Shown: piece after piece, positions 11,966 through 25,860 of the stretch
How positions within the stretch are numbered: the first letter of the stretch is position 1
Layout: the number at the start of each line of letters is the position of its first letter
DNA from: Trichoplax adhaerens
Taxonomy: Eukaryota; Placozoa; Uniplacotomia; Trichoplacea; Trichoplacidae
Direction of reading: 5' to 3'
DNA: 64,000 nt
Assembly (NCBI RefSeq): GCF_000150275.1
Contig: NW_002060945.1
Location: forward strand, 1,430,199 to 1,494,198
Made by a program: the position numbers and the translations under genes
Notes under the pieces: generated by a model
Database searches by the model: none
What the model was told of the DNA's origin: nothing
Seen by the model: only the letters and a program-made list of their open reading frames with translations

Positions 11966-14900
11966 CAAAGATGATAACCTTAGTATTAGTAGCCAATTAA
12001 CTAAAACTGGTCAATAGTCTATTAAAATCAACATACTCGTAGTTCGAGCAGTAAATCGAAGATGGCCAAAGACAGACAGCTATAAATGAATGCACTTATA
12101 TTTATACAATATAGAGGTTGAAATAGTCCAATCTCGACTAATCTGCTGTACTAAAAGTCAGCTTACCAACTTATTCTACGGAAAAGCGACATGGTTTGAT
12201 CAGAGAAAATCGATGATAAAAAAATTTGTTCGTATACCCGATAATAGTTGATAAGTAAATTCGCCATCTATTTGACTCATAATTTAAAAATCTTCATTAA
12301 AAATGATAAACTTGCTTGAATATCTAAATACCAATCAATGGATGCAATACCTATTAAATAACTCGTATAATGCTCATATTTTAAAGAAATCTAATTTACT
12401 TTGTAAGACTCCCAATGAAATTGATTGATGTAACTTGACTATTTCGGAGTGAATCAATGCATAAATCCTAACCTGTATAATAATTTAGTGCAAGTACTCG
12501 AATACTAACTAGCTACTACCTATCAACATTATCTAAGTCTGGTAATAAGCTGGCTGACTAATAGTTTACGAAGAAGGCATGCTGGCTAACCATCCAATTC
12601 ATAATTCAATATTGAGGCAAAACCGGATCCGGTTTGATAGGAGTAACGAGTCAATGTAGCATTAATCCAAAAAAGGAATGCATACGGACAGTAGATAACT
12701 TTCTTTAATCGAAGAATGTGTTAAAAGTGTCTTGATAGTTAATACCAAATTACTTCTGTAAGCATGAGTAGATTGCTGTATTTCCTTACTACGAGATTTC
12801 CGATATCAAGCTCAATAAGTTACAATGACATGATGCCATCTACGTATATCTACTTTGCATAGAAAACAAACATCAACACTGTTTTCAATTGATAGAACTA
12901 ATAAGGATGCTATACCGCAACTGCCTGCCGATAGCATTTAATCAGTCCAACTAATTATAATAATCTAAAACTTGGGAATAAATCTATCGACTCCAAAAAG
13001 AATTTACAAATCAATCAGATAAAGCGACTTGTAATTAAAGATTACTAACTAACAAATCTAGGAAGAGTGACAGAACCGATACATCGGAAACTGCAAATCC
13101 ATCCGAAAAAGAGGACTTGCCATAATTATAGAGGTTATAAATTAATAAAATAAAGGAAGAATAGTACAAATTCAGATAGCTACATGGGCCTTGCAATTAA
13201 TGAAGATGTAATTATTATACAAGTACGCGTAGAATAGAAATGAAAGAAGCGCTGAATTGATGCTCATGCAGTAGAATACGTGATATACGCCCATTAGACC
13301 CAACCATTTCTCTATCGGTTAAATCAAGTTTAATAAATTTGGAATACCGTAGGATCGAACACTCCATCGGATGTTATAGGTGATAATGGAATCGATATTA
13401 TTGTCCGATAATGCTAATCAGTTATTAACAATTCTACCCATAGTTTCTTACAAACACATCTAAGCTATTTAATACAGAATTATATCCAAAGTTATTTCCG
13501 GTAGGACAATTTTAGCCAAGGTTAATGAGATCATTATTAAGATGGATCTATTCTACTGAGCTGCAGTTGATTTTACATCCAATAACGATTTATTCCAGCT
13601 GCTTTGTAAGGCTTTCTATCTCATCCGAGAAAAGAGGAAAAAGTCTTTTAATCTATTGTCGGGTATACTGAAGGATAGTTGTGGGGACAACCTAGTTCAG
13701 TCCATGCATTTAGAAAAGCCTTGGTCTTGTTCTACCTGCCAAGTCGAGCATTACTTCTTTTCATCCCATCTCGAGATACAGTTAATTTTTTCAAGGTAAA
13801 TAGCAACTAATCCAAAAGAAATAAATCTATCTACAAAATTCTACTTTCTGTCGCCATTAGCGATAAATAGGCACATTAGCAAAATGAATTTGTAATTGAC
13901 ATGTGAGATGAAAAGCAAATCAAACTTTTATTCCATAGCATTTCTTTCTGTGTGAATAAATTAACATTTATTTTTTCTTTTTCTGGACTTTATTCATGGA
14001 TCGCTAGAAAGGAACCTAGCTTTCTTTCTAATGATTAATGACTTATTCAAGCTATTCCTACGCTACTGTAATGCTCTACAACGCTCGATTACATTGAGAG
14101 AAAAATAATAAGTGTTTGCTAATTGCAATTGGTTACCTTCATCTGCCCTACTACTACTGCAGCTGTACATCGGGTTGGCCTCATATCGACTAGACGAATA
14201 ATTACTCTAGTATAGCGTATATCGATCCGGGATTGAATAATCTTCATGGATGTTATTGACTGTAGATCGTAAAAGGAATTTGACACCTTGCAGAAAGTAT
14301 GGCATGATCAGCAGGAAAACTTGAAAGCTCATTAAACGCCTTGAGTTATATATAAGAAACAATTTTAAACTGCTACTTATCCGTCCAGAATGCTGTAGAC
14401 GTTGACGAGAAAGCATTCGTAGGCGGGTAGAATTAGATGTGGATAGCTGGATAAGATTGTCAATTCTAAATTAACTGTCTAATCAACAAAGAGAAACATG
14501 TTGGCTAATTTTGGCTGGCAGTGAATAAAATACAAAGTGATATCAATCATGCTAGTGTCAAAGGAAATATCTGTTATGAAATGGCTGTAGATACAACGTA
14601 TACGAATTTTGGGGGGGCCTAGGTTAGCACCTAATGTTGAATTTTAAATTACTGTACCAGCATGAAACATTTTTGTTCCATAACGAATAGACACAAGAAT
14701 AAACGCTTCCGTATCAACATTGGGCTAGCTACAAACTTCGATCGAATATCATTGTCGATGAAATAGTATACAGATGGCTATTCGTTGATTTTAAAATGAT
14801 TCTAATTTATACTATACAGTCAAAGTCATATTCTACGTCTACGTGCAAGTGATGGAAGATCCGTTAATTAAAGACGACCAACTTAATGACAACATTACTC

Positions 14901-16929
14901 TATCAGCAATTACCGCCCAGTGCGTATAGAATTAATGGACTGGAGCAGGTAATTTCAATTTAGCTCTTGATGGCTTCGAATTTATTTCAACAAAAATTGT
15001 CCATCTTGATTCGCTACTTTATCCAAAGTTTAGGAAGGAAAGCAACAATATCCGATAGACAATACTGCAACATCCATGCTAACAATTCTTAACAACGTGT
15101 ACAAGTGATGTTCAAAAAAGCCCTCTTCAAAGTTCAAGCCGATCGCAAGCCGATGCTACCAACAATAACCCTCACTACATTGCTACTACCCTTTACCATC
15201 ATGTCAAAATCATTTTACATAAGCATACCATGTATGTTATTGGAAAGTCATTCCATAAAAGCTGAAAAGTTATTTCTATTCTTCATCAGTTTGATCGATC
15301 ATTTGTTATACCTGTAAAAATATTCTATTTGTAACTTACCCGTACTAGTGTTTCCTTCCTATTAAGATCATCCAACGCTGTCGCTTCATGATCCTGCTTC
15401 TCCATTCCTACTCGATTCTACTACTATATTAATTTAGTGGTACTGCAATTAAAAATGGACACAGTACTGAAATTAGCCGATAATCATGCCATCAATAAAG
15501 TAAATCGTCTTCCACAATTAATTTCCATCGACAGTGGCCCGGGGCAGTCGACAAGAATTGATTATAATATTATCTATGTAGATTATTCTTTTCGTTAGAT
15601 AACAACTACTTCATATCCTTTCCTATGATTGCATACAATTTGAATAAATGATGTGAGCGACTATGTTACAGTATCGATTACTGTAGACGTTACAGCCTCT
15701 AGGCTATCGAGCCACGACAGCTAGTTGGTCCTGGTTACACCATGGTTCCACCCATCCAGTGGTGAGGTGACCCGAGTGTGAACCGTAACGTCTTTTTAAG
15801 GACAACCTATTAATGGTTAAAGCTATAGTAAACGATAGAGTGCAACCTGGTGATTCAGTGTGTGTGTGATGGCAGTTCAGCCATGGTGTGAAACGGAACA
15901 CTGCTATGTTAACGTGACGTGACCGTCATGACCAGACATTGCGATTCCCTACTACTGAAACATCGCTACAGGTTGCATAAATTGACCCATGAATCCAATC
16001 CAGAGGTACAGTAGATCGGGTATTCGAAAATGGCTGTAAAATAATGAAAGTTCCAAATTAATTTTATTTATTTATTTACTTTGTTCTCAATATTAACACT
16101 GTACGCGGTGTACAGTAAATGAAAATGGAGAATGCAGCGTATACACAGTAGTACAAAAAACTTCTTTGACACGGTGTTTATCGTAGAAATTTAGTCGCTC
16201 GATGCTGTTCGACAAGCAAGAAAAAAGCCCTTCAAGGTTCGTCTGCAAAGGCTCACTCTATGTGCCATAGGATTAGCCGTTTTTACTCTCCAATTAGATA
16301 CGACTATATACTGTTGTGCTATTGCAATGGAAGACCTCACATGTACGGTTAAAAGACCAGATAATGATTCAATCCAGACAGGGTATAGTTCACTATAGTA
16401 TTTCACACACTCTAAACTAGATTTATTTAGACAACAAATGACTGACCAAGGTAAAAGATTATGCCAGTTTGTAGAAAAACTTTTATTCGCTCGACAGGAC
16501 CGGTGTCAATTATACCGTAATTACCGGTAAAAATGTCCCATTCATAATGTTGAAGTCAATGTAGTGTACTGTAGTACGCTAATTTAGAATCATTAGATCC
16601 ATTAGTGCCTCGAAATTAAATCGACAATCATTGTAATCAGCTGATGCGCTGATCACTGGCTCATATTTTGTTGTACATACTGTACTGTATATTACAGTTC
16701 AGTACTATACTCGTTCTACAGAAATACCAGATATGGTTTTAACCAATGATAGTATACTTTACACCTTTTATATATCGTTAACGAATCATTTCATATACCC
16801 TGGCTTTAAACTTTGACTGCTGATCAAACATTAGACAAGAATACATTGTCTCATGAAGAAAGCTAAGGCAAGGAAAAATATTTTTTCCCCAACCGCCAAA
16901 TTTCCATCAAATGCAAAGCGGGTTTGCAA
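11966..16929. other. Intergenic DNA with no gene recognised
   Basis: AT-rich sequence between AE-A and AE-B. Short open frames on both strands lack conserved motifs, plausible splice partners or coding-like composition. Faint repeated wording suggests further, very old tandem duplications. I saw no transposase or reverse-transcriptase motifs. Confidence 0.4.
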
Positions 16930-16967
16930 TTTTCCCGCGAAATAGGTATACCACCAGTGTGACGTCA
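16930..16967. promoter_or_regulatory. E2F-like and CRE-like sites close together (orphan promoter or enhancer candidate)
   Basis: A palindromic E2F-type site TTTTCCCGCGAAA (16930-16942) lies 17 bp from a perfect CRE palindrome TGACGTCA (16960-16967). Both are typical of animal promoters and enhancers and stand out in AT-rich DNA. No gene start was recognised nearby: AE-B ends 1.5 kb to the right on the minus strand and AE-A lies about 10 kb to the left. Function is inferred from motifs only. Confidence 0.4.
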
Positions 16968-17304
16968 TGGCACATTATGCAAATTATTTGTCCCATAAGT
17001 GATGCTATTTCATTGTAAGTATATAAATCAATTGCCTTTCTAATGGATCTTTGCCTTAAACTAATGAGTAAGGAAAATAACTGAATCCTGGTGACGCGGG
17101 ATTCGCATCGTATACGTAGTTATACGTGAAATTTTTGCCGGAGGAAGGTCGTCCTCAGGTGACCCCCACTACTTTTAGGGGGATGCCTGTGTTGTTGCGA
17201 TCTCCGCTCCCTTTATTATAATAAAACCAAGAATAATTTGATTGATTTTGCTTTTCTACTATGCTCTCGGTAGGGATGCACAAGGCTATAACAATGTTAT
17301 TATA

Positions 17305-17690
17305 ATTCAAGCATATAAACCTATCTCTAATTATGGAAGACCAGACTTTTAAGAAGTTGTTGGCAATACATCGAAATATCGTATAGCATAAACACATTTT
17401 AGTATCGATTCTGCTTGGCATCATTTATTAGAAGTGGTATTATACAGATGGAGATGGACCTAAACATTTACCTGCTGAAATGCCCCTTATAAATCAAGCA
17501 TATGAACTTATCTACAATTATGTAAGACCAGACTTTTAAGAAGTCCTTGGTAATACAAATGTCGTATAGCATAAACACATTTTAATATCAATCAGATCGA
17601 TTCTGCTTGGCATCATTTACTAGAAGTGGTATTGTACAGATAGAGATGGACCCAAACATTTACTTGTGAAACCTCCAAAAATGCCGCTGA
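17305..17690. repeat. Direct duplication, two copies about 189 bp apart
   Basis: A block beginning CAAGCATATRAACYTATCT and running through GTATAGCATAAACACATTTT and GATTCTGCTTGGCATCATTT occurs near 17308 and again near 17497. Identity is high, with a few indels. No coding function was seen. Confidence 0.8.
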
Positions 17691-18449
17691 AATGCCTCCA
17701 TAATCTATACCTTCACTATCCTTGTCCAAGCAAATTTGCAAAATTTTAACGAAATAAATTAAGACCTTTTTGGTTAATTTTGCTAAGAACTGGCAGATAT
17801 GTTTGGACAAATGCGTTAAAGTTATACGCGTATAGCTGTTTCAACGGCATTTCTGGATATATCATAAGAAAATAACTAGATCTAATGTACAATCTCAACA
17901 CTGTATTCCAGCCTAATTATACTCGACGTATATCTGCAATCAATCAACTATACGGTTAATATGAAGGGAGTCATACACGTAGAATTAAGCATGAATATAA
18001 GTAATGCGGAATAAGATTTCATCTTTATTCTTGGATCTATTTATATCGAATAAATAATAGCATGGCAATATTATTAGCTTAGCCTACAGAATTGCAAGAC
18101 TACAGTTATTTCCAGATCTTTTATAATTCAATGTTACCGTGGTAATCATCATTGATCTACTCTAATCGAATGAAGAAACTACCGCGTTAGCCACGCATTA
18201 TAGTTATAGGCTTTAAGCATGAAGCGTTTTATCAATATAAGATATGTCGAAATTAATCAACATTTTCTATAGCTAAACAATTTTCAACAAGAACATCGCC
18301 TTACAATAATATGATCATTTAACCTTTATAATTCATATGATGTCTTAACTTAAATGTTGACACAATGATTATTTAAAATTTGCCAAGTACTACAGTAGAT
18401 GTGGCAGCTTGGTAACGTCCAATAAATATTGATCAAGCTTTGGACTAAT

Positions 18450-21400
18450 CTAGACTGGAGAAGCAGCAGATTTAACAGAAGTTTCAGTTCCATCTTTATG
18501 ACCTGCTCCAAAATCCGGCGATTTAACTTCAACTTCATCTTCTTCATCGTCAGGTAATGGAGTTTTACCGTCGTTGTCAAGCTATGCAAAACAAATCAAA
18601 AATTTAATAGCCTTTTACGATAAGTAGGAATAATCGAAAAATCTAATCAAAGTAGCTAACAGCTAAAGGTTACTGAATCTGTCATTATTACATTTAATAA
18701 CCGTAATATAGAAAACTCCTTGTAATGATTATAATTATCGTACTGTAAACACATTTCATAAGAAATGACATAAAAAATCAAATTCCATTAAAATATTGTA
18801 GATCAGTTCATATTCAGAATATACAAGAAAAGAATAGACTCGAATAAAAACGTAGTTCTACTTTCGTCAATGTCTACTATGTATCAACGGAGTGATTTAA
18901 TGAATCTCACTAGGAATAATGAACTTAATATACGAGCTATACATGCTGATTTAATAGTTGTAATTTAATGGCAAGGTTGTTCCGAAATCTTTCAATAATA
19001 TTTTTAACTAGCCTGAAAATACTGCTTATTTCATAATTCGCTGATTATGTGATAAAGTTTGCCTAGAAACGAGACTTACTGCTATCAGTTCTCTTCTCGT
19101 GAAAAAGTGCTTCATTTGCCAGCGAACTGGAATAGTCAAAATTATAAAGAGTGGGAAAGCAATAGAAGCATCGGTCGATTTGATAACCCAAAGGACGACG
19201 ATGCATACAATTTGTACTAAAGTGAAAAGATGAATCTTTCTTGTTGGCACCTGATGAGATAAAAAGTTAAAGATACTAATTAAGAAGCCACCTATGTGTA
19301 GGTAATAATTGACATACTTGTACCGCACTAGTCCGACAATATTTATGTACCAAGGTATCGAATGTAAAATTTTAGTCGCAGTCACTTACATTGCGAACAA
19401 ATATAGTTTCTGGATGGTACTTTGAAGGCATAATCAGCATCTTAATTCTTTCTATTAGCTGAACTCCGTTTAAGGACGTAAATCCCATGTATAGGAAAAC
19501 ACCATAAAGAACCGGTATAGGGATTAATCGAAGGACATCAGTTAAGAATAAGGAAGCGCCTAAAGATAACGGCAATAACGCCATGTTAATACAATAAAAG
19601 TTTAAATTTTATAGTGATGATAGTGTTATTTTCCTTTCAATTTTTCAAGCCTATATCTTGATATCAATATATGCAGCAGTGTGTATACTTACCTATCATG
19701 ATATGAATGAGTAAATTGCTAACTCGTTGTTCTTTAACTTCAACTAATTGGGATTTTTCTCCAGGAGCATTTGATTTACTCATGACTGTAACACTTAAAG
19801 TATGAGATAGCGTACGGACAGTGGCAACGCACATCCATGGAGCACCAATAAGTGATGTTATACCGACACCAATACCAACAAGGAGTAAGTTAATGTGGAA
19901 CCCAGATCCCTAATCAAAGTAGATACACAGTGTAGCAAACTTAAGCAAGCAATTGAAATAAATTAAAGCGATGAATAATTACAATTAATCAGTAAGAGTA
20001 CTCTTTTTTTGTCAATTGAAATGAGTACTTTAACGTTAACTGCCAACACGAGCATAGCATTATAAATACGCACCTTCTTCATCTTATTCTCTTTTTTATT
20101 AACTAAAAGCAATGTAATTTCTGTTTCCATAAACAATAAAATCAAAACCAGCAAAGCTGGAACAGCCGCTAAAAACATTAATCCAACCGGGAAAGGTTCT
20201 TTTAATCCAAGAGGGTTTATTAACCAGCCCCGTTTATGTGGAGAAGTTGTCGATAGACCACCTGGTACTTCCAATGTTCTAACATAAACACCATGAATCA
20301 AAAGATTAACGACTACCATGGCTGCAATTGAGATTGGGATACCAAAATCACTGATAATTTGGCGGGCCTAAAATGAAAAACCATATTAAACGACATATAT
20401 TAGCAAATAGTATCCAATCATCAATAACGAATATTTTGCAATCCGGCTCTAAAATTGACCAGACAATTATAACACAACATTTAACGTTGATACAATTTGG
20501 TCACCAAAATTAACCTTTTCAATAAACCTAATTGAATTAGAGCCTTAAATCACTCCGAAGCATATCTTACCTGGCGTCCTAAATATTGACTATTTCTAAA
20601 TTGGCGGAAGAACATGGCCAGACCAAATGTTCCCAACATTAAGATAGTGGAAAGTAAAGAGGTATTGGGGCGAGGTGGAATCACTTGTACAGCAGATGTT
20701 GTATTTGATATATTGCTATTGAAAAATGAAATAGGTATAGTGGCGTTGGTAGTGGAAAGATTGTTTTCTACCACTGTGCAATAATCGCTTATGAGAGGAT
20801 GATTTTCGTAGATCTAGGAGGAAATGAATTTAGTGTCATTAACGACAAGAAAGAATTCTATCAAATTGATAGCCCCCTGTTTCGATAGTATATAAAAAGT
20901 TTCCATTACTATTATACCTTAATGAGATTAAAGAAAGCTTCGTAGATAAAAATGATGGATACCAAAGCGGAGAATATCTCTTGAGTAAATCGTGAAAAAT
21001 AGCGTACAAGAAAGCTTCCTTCTAATGCCACGGTTACAAAACATATAATCATAACCCACGCACCGATCCAGAATCGGAAAACGATATATTCGATATTAAA
21101 CTGGCCACACAGCTATAACATGTCAAATAGTAAATTAACTCAATACTAATTCCAATTTTGTTTCGTAACATAAACATATGTTTAAAGTAGATAGAAAGCA
21201 TGCATTGTCTTTTAATTAAGTAAATTGATAATTCTATAAATTTAAAAAAGATTCTATCTTGCATCTTCTCTATGTTATAATGTGTGCTCACTTGTAAAAT
21301 CATTAATTTATAAAGAACTACGATATTTAATAAAGCAACTTACCTCATAAACAATTTCTTCAAATATCAATATAGGCCCAGTAGAACCTATGATAGCTAA

Positions 21401-23520
21401 TGGCTGCCCAGCAAAGAATGCAAACATAAGACCAATAATAGCTGTACCTAATATCATTTCGCTTACACCAATCCAACCGTCGGTTTTTGAACTAATTAAA
21501 CCTCCGAATGTAATTGCTGGTGAAATGCATGCAAAGTAAATGAAAATAAAAGCTGCCAAAGTTTGAAAATTTAATCCGTCTAAAATAAAAAAAGTGCACA
21601 AAAATATTACGATCAAAATTATTACATGAAATATTAACTTCATTTAGAAAACGAAATTATATAAAACATACTATAGAGCAATATTACCAAATGCCAATTA
21701 GTGACTATCGTATATCACAAGAAGAACAGTTGATTGTTTACCTTTGAAATCACTAACGTAATAAGGATAGCGCTTCTTGCATTCATTGATAAAGCCTCCA
21801 AATAATCGCCCTGTTCTTTTCAATGGATCATTTTCTTCTTGTCCAACCATATGAACATCGGCAAATCGTGGTGATAGCTCGTTCTCATCTAATGCATTTC
21901 AAAACAACCACTTAATACAGCCTTTATAATCTTATTTCATATTTACATCCAAATTACGGATGTAAAACCATGCATCAAGTTAATGCCATTCGTAATACGC
22001 GTATACTTTAGAAAGACCCACAATTATCATTTTTCACTACCTGCTAATATTCTGACTGTACTACCGATACGGTTAGAATTATCTGGTAGCGTTACTGGGT
22101 CCAACATATCTTTATCCCAATCACCAGGCGGTAAGACAACGCTTTGATCCAGAAACTGGTTAATCGCATTCAATAAGTCCATGCGTGTCTCAGCAGCGTA
22201 AGCTGCTTGATTAAAGCTCTACAATGTAAAATAGCAAAATACGAGCGGTCAAGACGGATTAAAAGAAACTAGACAATTTCAAGTACAGTAGGTAAAGTAT
22301 GTATTTGCTTCTTACGACTGCGTCTCTCAATGCATACAAAGTTAAAGTATGATATCATTTCTTAAGCTAGTAGTATCGTTACCTCATTTGACATCAATGT
22401 TGAAATTGATCTTCCAATTTCGTAATAGTTAATAGTATCATCTTCCGGACCCATCATGATGAAAATAAAACGAACTGGTATGGGTGCTTCGGCTAAATTG
22501 CCTAATCGTCTCCCTTTCGTCAATCGCGCAAAGGCGACAATTGGCTTTTTCATGTCATTAACGGTACCGACGAGGACGGTACAAGCCTCAGAACCTGACG
22601 GAATCTTGCGTAATATGCCTGAATCGTCGCATTCTTCAATCTCTTCCTGTTTATCTAAATTAGTCACTGATTTGCCTAAATTAGCACGAATTTGATCCCT
22701 CGATTCCTAGAAGATAAATTTTATTATGACAGCAGGGCTGAGTACAAGTTGGATACTTGAGTAAATAAGAGAAAGGAATTACTCTCCAACATTCTATGAC
22801 AATTTAGTAACCAGCTCTCTTCGAAATGTTGCTTACCTGCAAAAATGCCACCGATGGTGATAACACACCTTTCTCTGCTTGCTGCATACTAGGCGATACT
22901 GGAGTCATGGGAACAAATGGTGTAAATACCTCAGCTTGTGGCGGATTCTGTGCCTGTTCATCGTTAGATGATGCTTTCTCTGCTGTATCACTTACCATTT
23001 CTAAACTAACAAATTGGCTTGAATCAACATTTTCACTATTAGGAACGTCACGAACACCAGCTCCAGAAGCAGGGGCATCCTGGTATAGTTCTGTTTTGGA
23101 TATGTCACCCTTAGAACCAGAATCGCTTTTTCGAGTAGGAGCTAAGAAAGGCAGGTAAAAATATGGTAAAATTAAACAAAGATAGCGCTGTGATTAAAAA
23201 ACGGGATCCTACGGTATATATAATCATATGCTGAAAGTTGAACTGTAAACCGGTAGGATAAAAGTAAAAAATAATTTGAAAAAATCTCTACAGTAGATTT
23301 CCTCTAGTTAAACTGCAATTCTATATAATATCTCGAAGATCGCAATATTAATATTTACAGTTAACGTAATACTTTACTTTAAAAGTACTGACTTACAATA
23401 TTAGTTTTCTGTATGTTTGTATAATATGATTAAAGCATTTCTACAAATAAATAAGATTGCATAACAAATAGATTATGGTTTGATTTACCTTCATGCGTTT
23501 GAGAGGTTTTTCTGTGCTTG

Positions 23521-23564
<44 letters not shown>

Positions 23565-25860
23565 TCGTGATTGATGTTGATGTTTTAGTAGTAAAAGTTG
23601 AAGTATTTTGGCACCAGTCTGCACATCGGTATCATTGGTCAAGATCATACTTTCTACTAAAGAAATGGCAATACTGCCGAAATCGCTTTCTTTCATATCT
23701 AGCATAACCGTACCTGAAATACATAGTTTACAATTTTAATTCATTCATCTAACGTAGACTTAATGTTCTTCTTTAAAGAGCAGCAATGCAGTATTTAGAA
23801 AAGCTTGAAATAAATATGATTTTCACCTCAGTACTCCTAAATGTCTTAGAATAAACTTACCGACTTCTAAACAGCGCTTCAACTCCAACAAGCTGTGAAA
23901 TGATAAATAAGCCACATGTGGCTTTCCCCATCGATCAGCTGCTTCTTGAACATCTTCTTCAAATTTAATCCATCGTGCTTTCTCTTTCCAAGCTAACTCT
24001 TCTCCACTATCATCAACCGCAACCAGCTCTTCTAATTCAGCAAATACCTGCAAAAACATTATAACAATTACAACTCTTGAACTCATTTGAGTAAAATTTC
24101 ATCTACTCAATATGCTCGCAATGTAATTATCTGAGAGTAAAAGTATCCAGAATTTTACAATAGATTTCGATATAAAATACTCAAAAAATCAGCGATTACT
24201 AAAGATTTCGATATAAATGCGCGAATATGTTATACTCTATTAATACCGGATGAGGAGTTTTATCGATTAATTTGTTTTCCTGAGGAATTTGAATAGTTAA
24301 ACTCGGTCCCTTTTTCTTTTTTGGCTCATTATTTGCTTCCTTTTCCTCAGTATTATCTGATACTGGCTGGGATTCTTTTAAATCATCAGCACTAGCAGAT
24401 GTTGTTTGGTCGGCGTTAATATTTTGTCCTAATTCCGCCGAGTTTTGGTCTATCAATTTCATGTATAAGTACAAAATGCAAAGTTATCAATAATCTCACA
24501 GTAGATTTAAATTTATTCACTATTAAGTTTAAGTTTCGCCGTGAAAATAAGGTACTTTATTAGTTTAGAAGTAGAAATTTAAAATTTCTATGGTAGCATA
24601 GGAAATAGGTATGGTTAGGAAATACTCTTTGGTCCTTTAGGCTATTAATAGATGTTATGTAATAGCCTCTCTTTCGTAGACTATATTTAAAAACTGGCAA
24701 GGTAATTTTACTACAGTGATGATCGAAACTAAAGTGAATCTATAGCTTGCCCTCTAAATGATCCGTAACATCTGTGTTTCATCATCTAAATATCAAAGAT
24801 TGGCCATCGTTCTATTGATTAAGAGTAATTTATTCACGCATTTTATCGTAATATTGTGTTCTCAAATACTATGTTATTAGACATACAAGAGGCTATTTTC
24901 GATATATTGTACATATAAGCTAAATCTTGACTAAGTATAAACTGAAAGTAGGAATATAACAAGGTATAACAAACGTAAAAGTTACATCAACGAAATGATT
25001 CTTAACTACTTTGCCTTTCTTTCAAATACTTGTTGACAATCATGTTTCGGTATTGATTACGGTTTAAAAATAGTCACATTTTAAAACGATATCACGGCTT
25101 GACTTTTTCCTCTTCTGCAAATACCTATGAGAAATCGTCTTTTTTCTTACCTGCTTTAACATCGTCAGTGGACATTGCCTCTCCTGATAACAGAAGTGGT
25201 GACAATGGTATTTCGGCAGTGGTAGTTAAATTACGAATGGAGGCTTCTAATTCATCTTTCTAAATGATGGTAAACATTACAAGAGTACATTCCACTATTA
25301 AACATAATATTACAATATCTCTGCTAACGACAATTTCTCTATTCTACAATATTAATCAATCAAAATTTATTCAATATGAAAGGAATGTAATATCTAGCCA
25401 TATACTTGATAGCGTGCGTTCAAATTTTAGGATGCCCTAAAAGCAAGATCGGTGCTGTGTTCCATCACTGTGTGGTACTGTAAATATTTTTAAGGTAGTT
25501 AATCTTACCATATATTTACGACCTAGATAAACTTTCGAAATAGTATAGTATGAATTTAGAAGATAATCGTAACAACTATTTTGGACTGGTATATTTTTAA
25601 ATCCTGTCGAAAAATGACTACAATTAAAACTAATAACTAAATTTGAAAGACAGTTGTAAAAAGTGGCCGAAACGTCGGTATCAGTCCTAAGCAATAAAAT
25701 GTGTATGTTGCTATTTATGGATAGTTAATTTAATTAGAGCTAATTCGTAGACTTTAAATACGACATTTTAATACTTTGAATTAGTGTATTATAAACTGAT
25801 TAATAGCAAATAGATACGACAGCCGTGAAAATACTTTACCTGAACACTTAGTGACGACAT
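18450..25860 (-). CDS. SLC4A2-like: SLC4 anion exchanger, AE2/AE3 type (paralogue B), complete
   Basis: Second probable Cl-/HCO3- exchanger, tandem paralogue of AE-A. Seventeen exons: 25860-25840, 25259-25151, 24449-24247, 24047-23861, 23713-23489, 23141-22837, 22706-22383, 22218-22041, 21888-21742, 21579-21344, 21112-20918, 20813-20571, 20367-20074, 19909-19693, 19559-19390, 19250-19080, 18581-18450. They sum to 3357 nt (1118 residues plus stop). The start is a seven-codon exon (MSSLSVQ). The cytoplasmic domain has [26 protein letters not shown] and ISTLMSNE. The membrane domain runs from about residue 540 with [27 protein letters not shown] and [11 protein letters not shown]. Glu about 872 in FMETEIT is the AE-type transport glutamate; KGSGFH and VKEQRVS also favour AE over NBC. 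Four sequons lie in the third extracellular loop. A 15-His run follows KHQHQSR. The tail LDNDG... lacks the DEY ending of AE-A. Substrate is inferred. Confidence 0.95.
23519..23566 (-). repeat. GAT/ATC microsatellite coding a 15-histidine run in AE-B
   Basis: An uninterrupted trinucleotide run (GAT on the plus strand) reads as about 15 His codons in the AE-B exon 23713-23489, just after KHQHQSR, near residues 223-237. AE proteins have a short His-containing segment near this place (LLLKHSHP in vertebrate AE2), so this looks like an expansion of a natural His patch. The pure repeat should be length-variable between individuals. Confidence 0.9.

Noticed and set aside
23480-23707. Plus-strand open frame with a poly-Asp run.
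   Set aside because: It is the antisense of the poly-His exon of AE-B.
653-25860. Calling the two SLC4 genes Na+/HCO3- cotransporters (NBC type) because of their His-rich and Lys/Glu-rich segments.
   Set aside because: The transport-site residue is Glu (FMExE) as in AE proteins rather than Asp as in NBCs. The N-terminal HRLEDVP motif, KGSGFH, VKEQR/VREQR and the DEY tail of copy A all match AE2/AE3.
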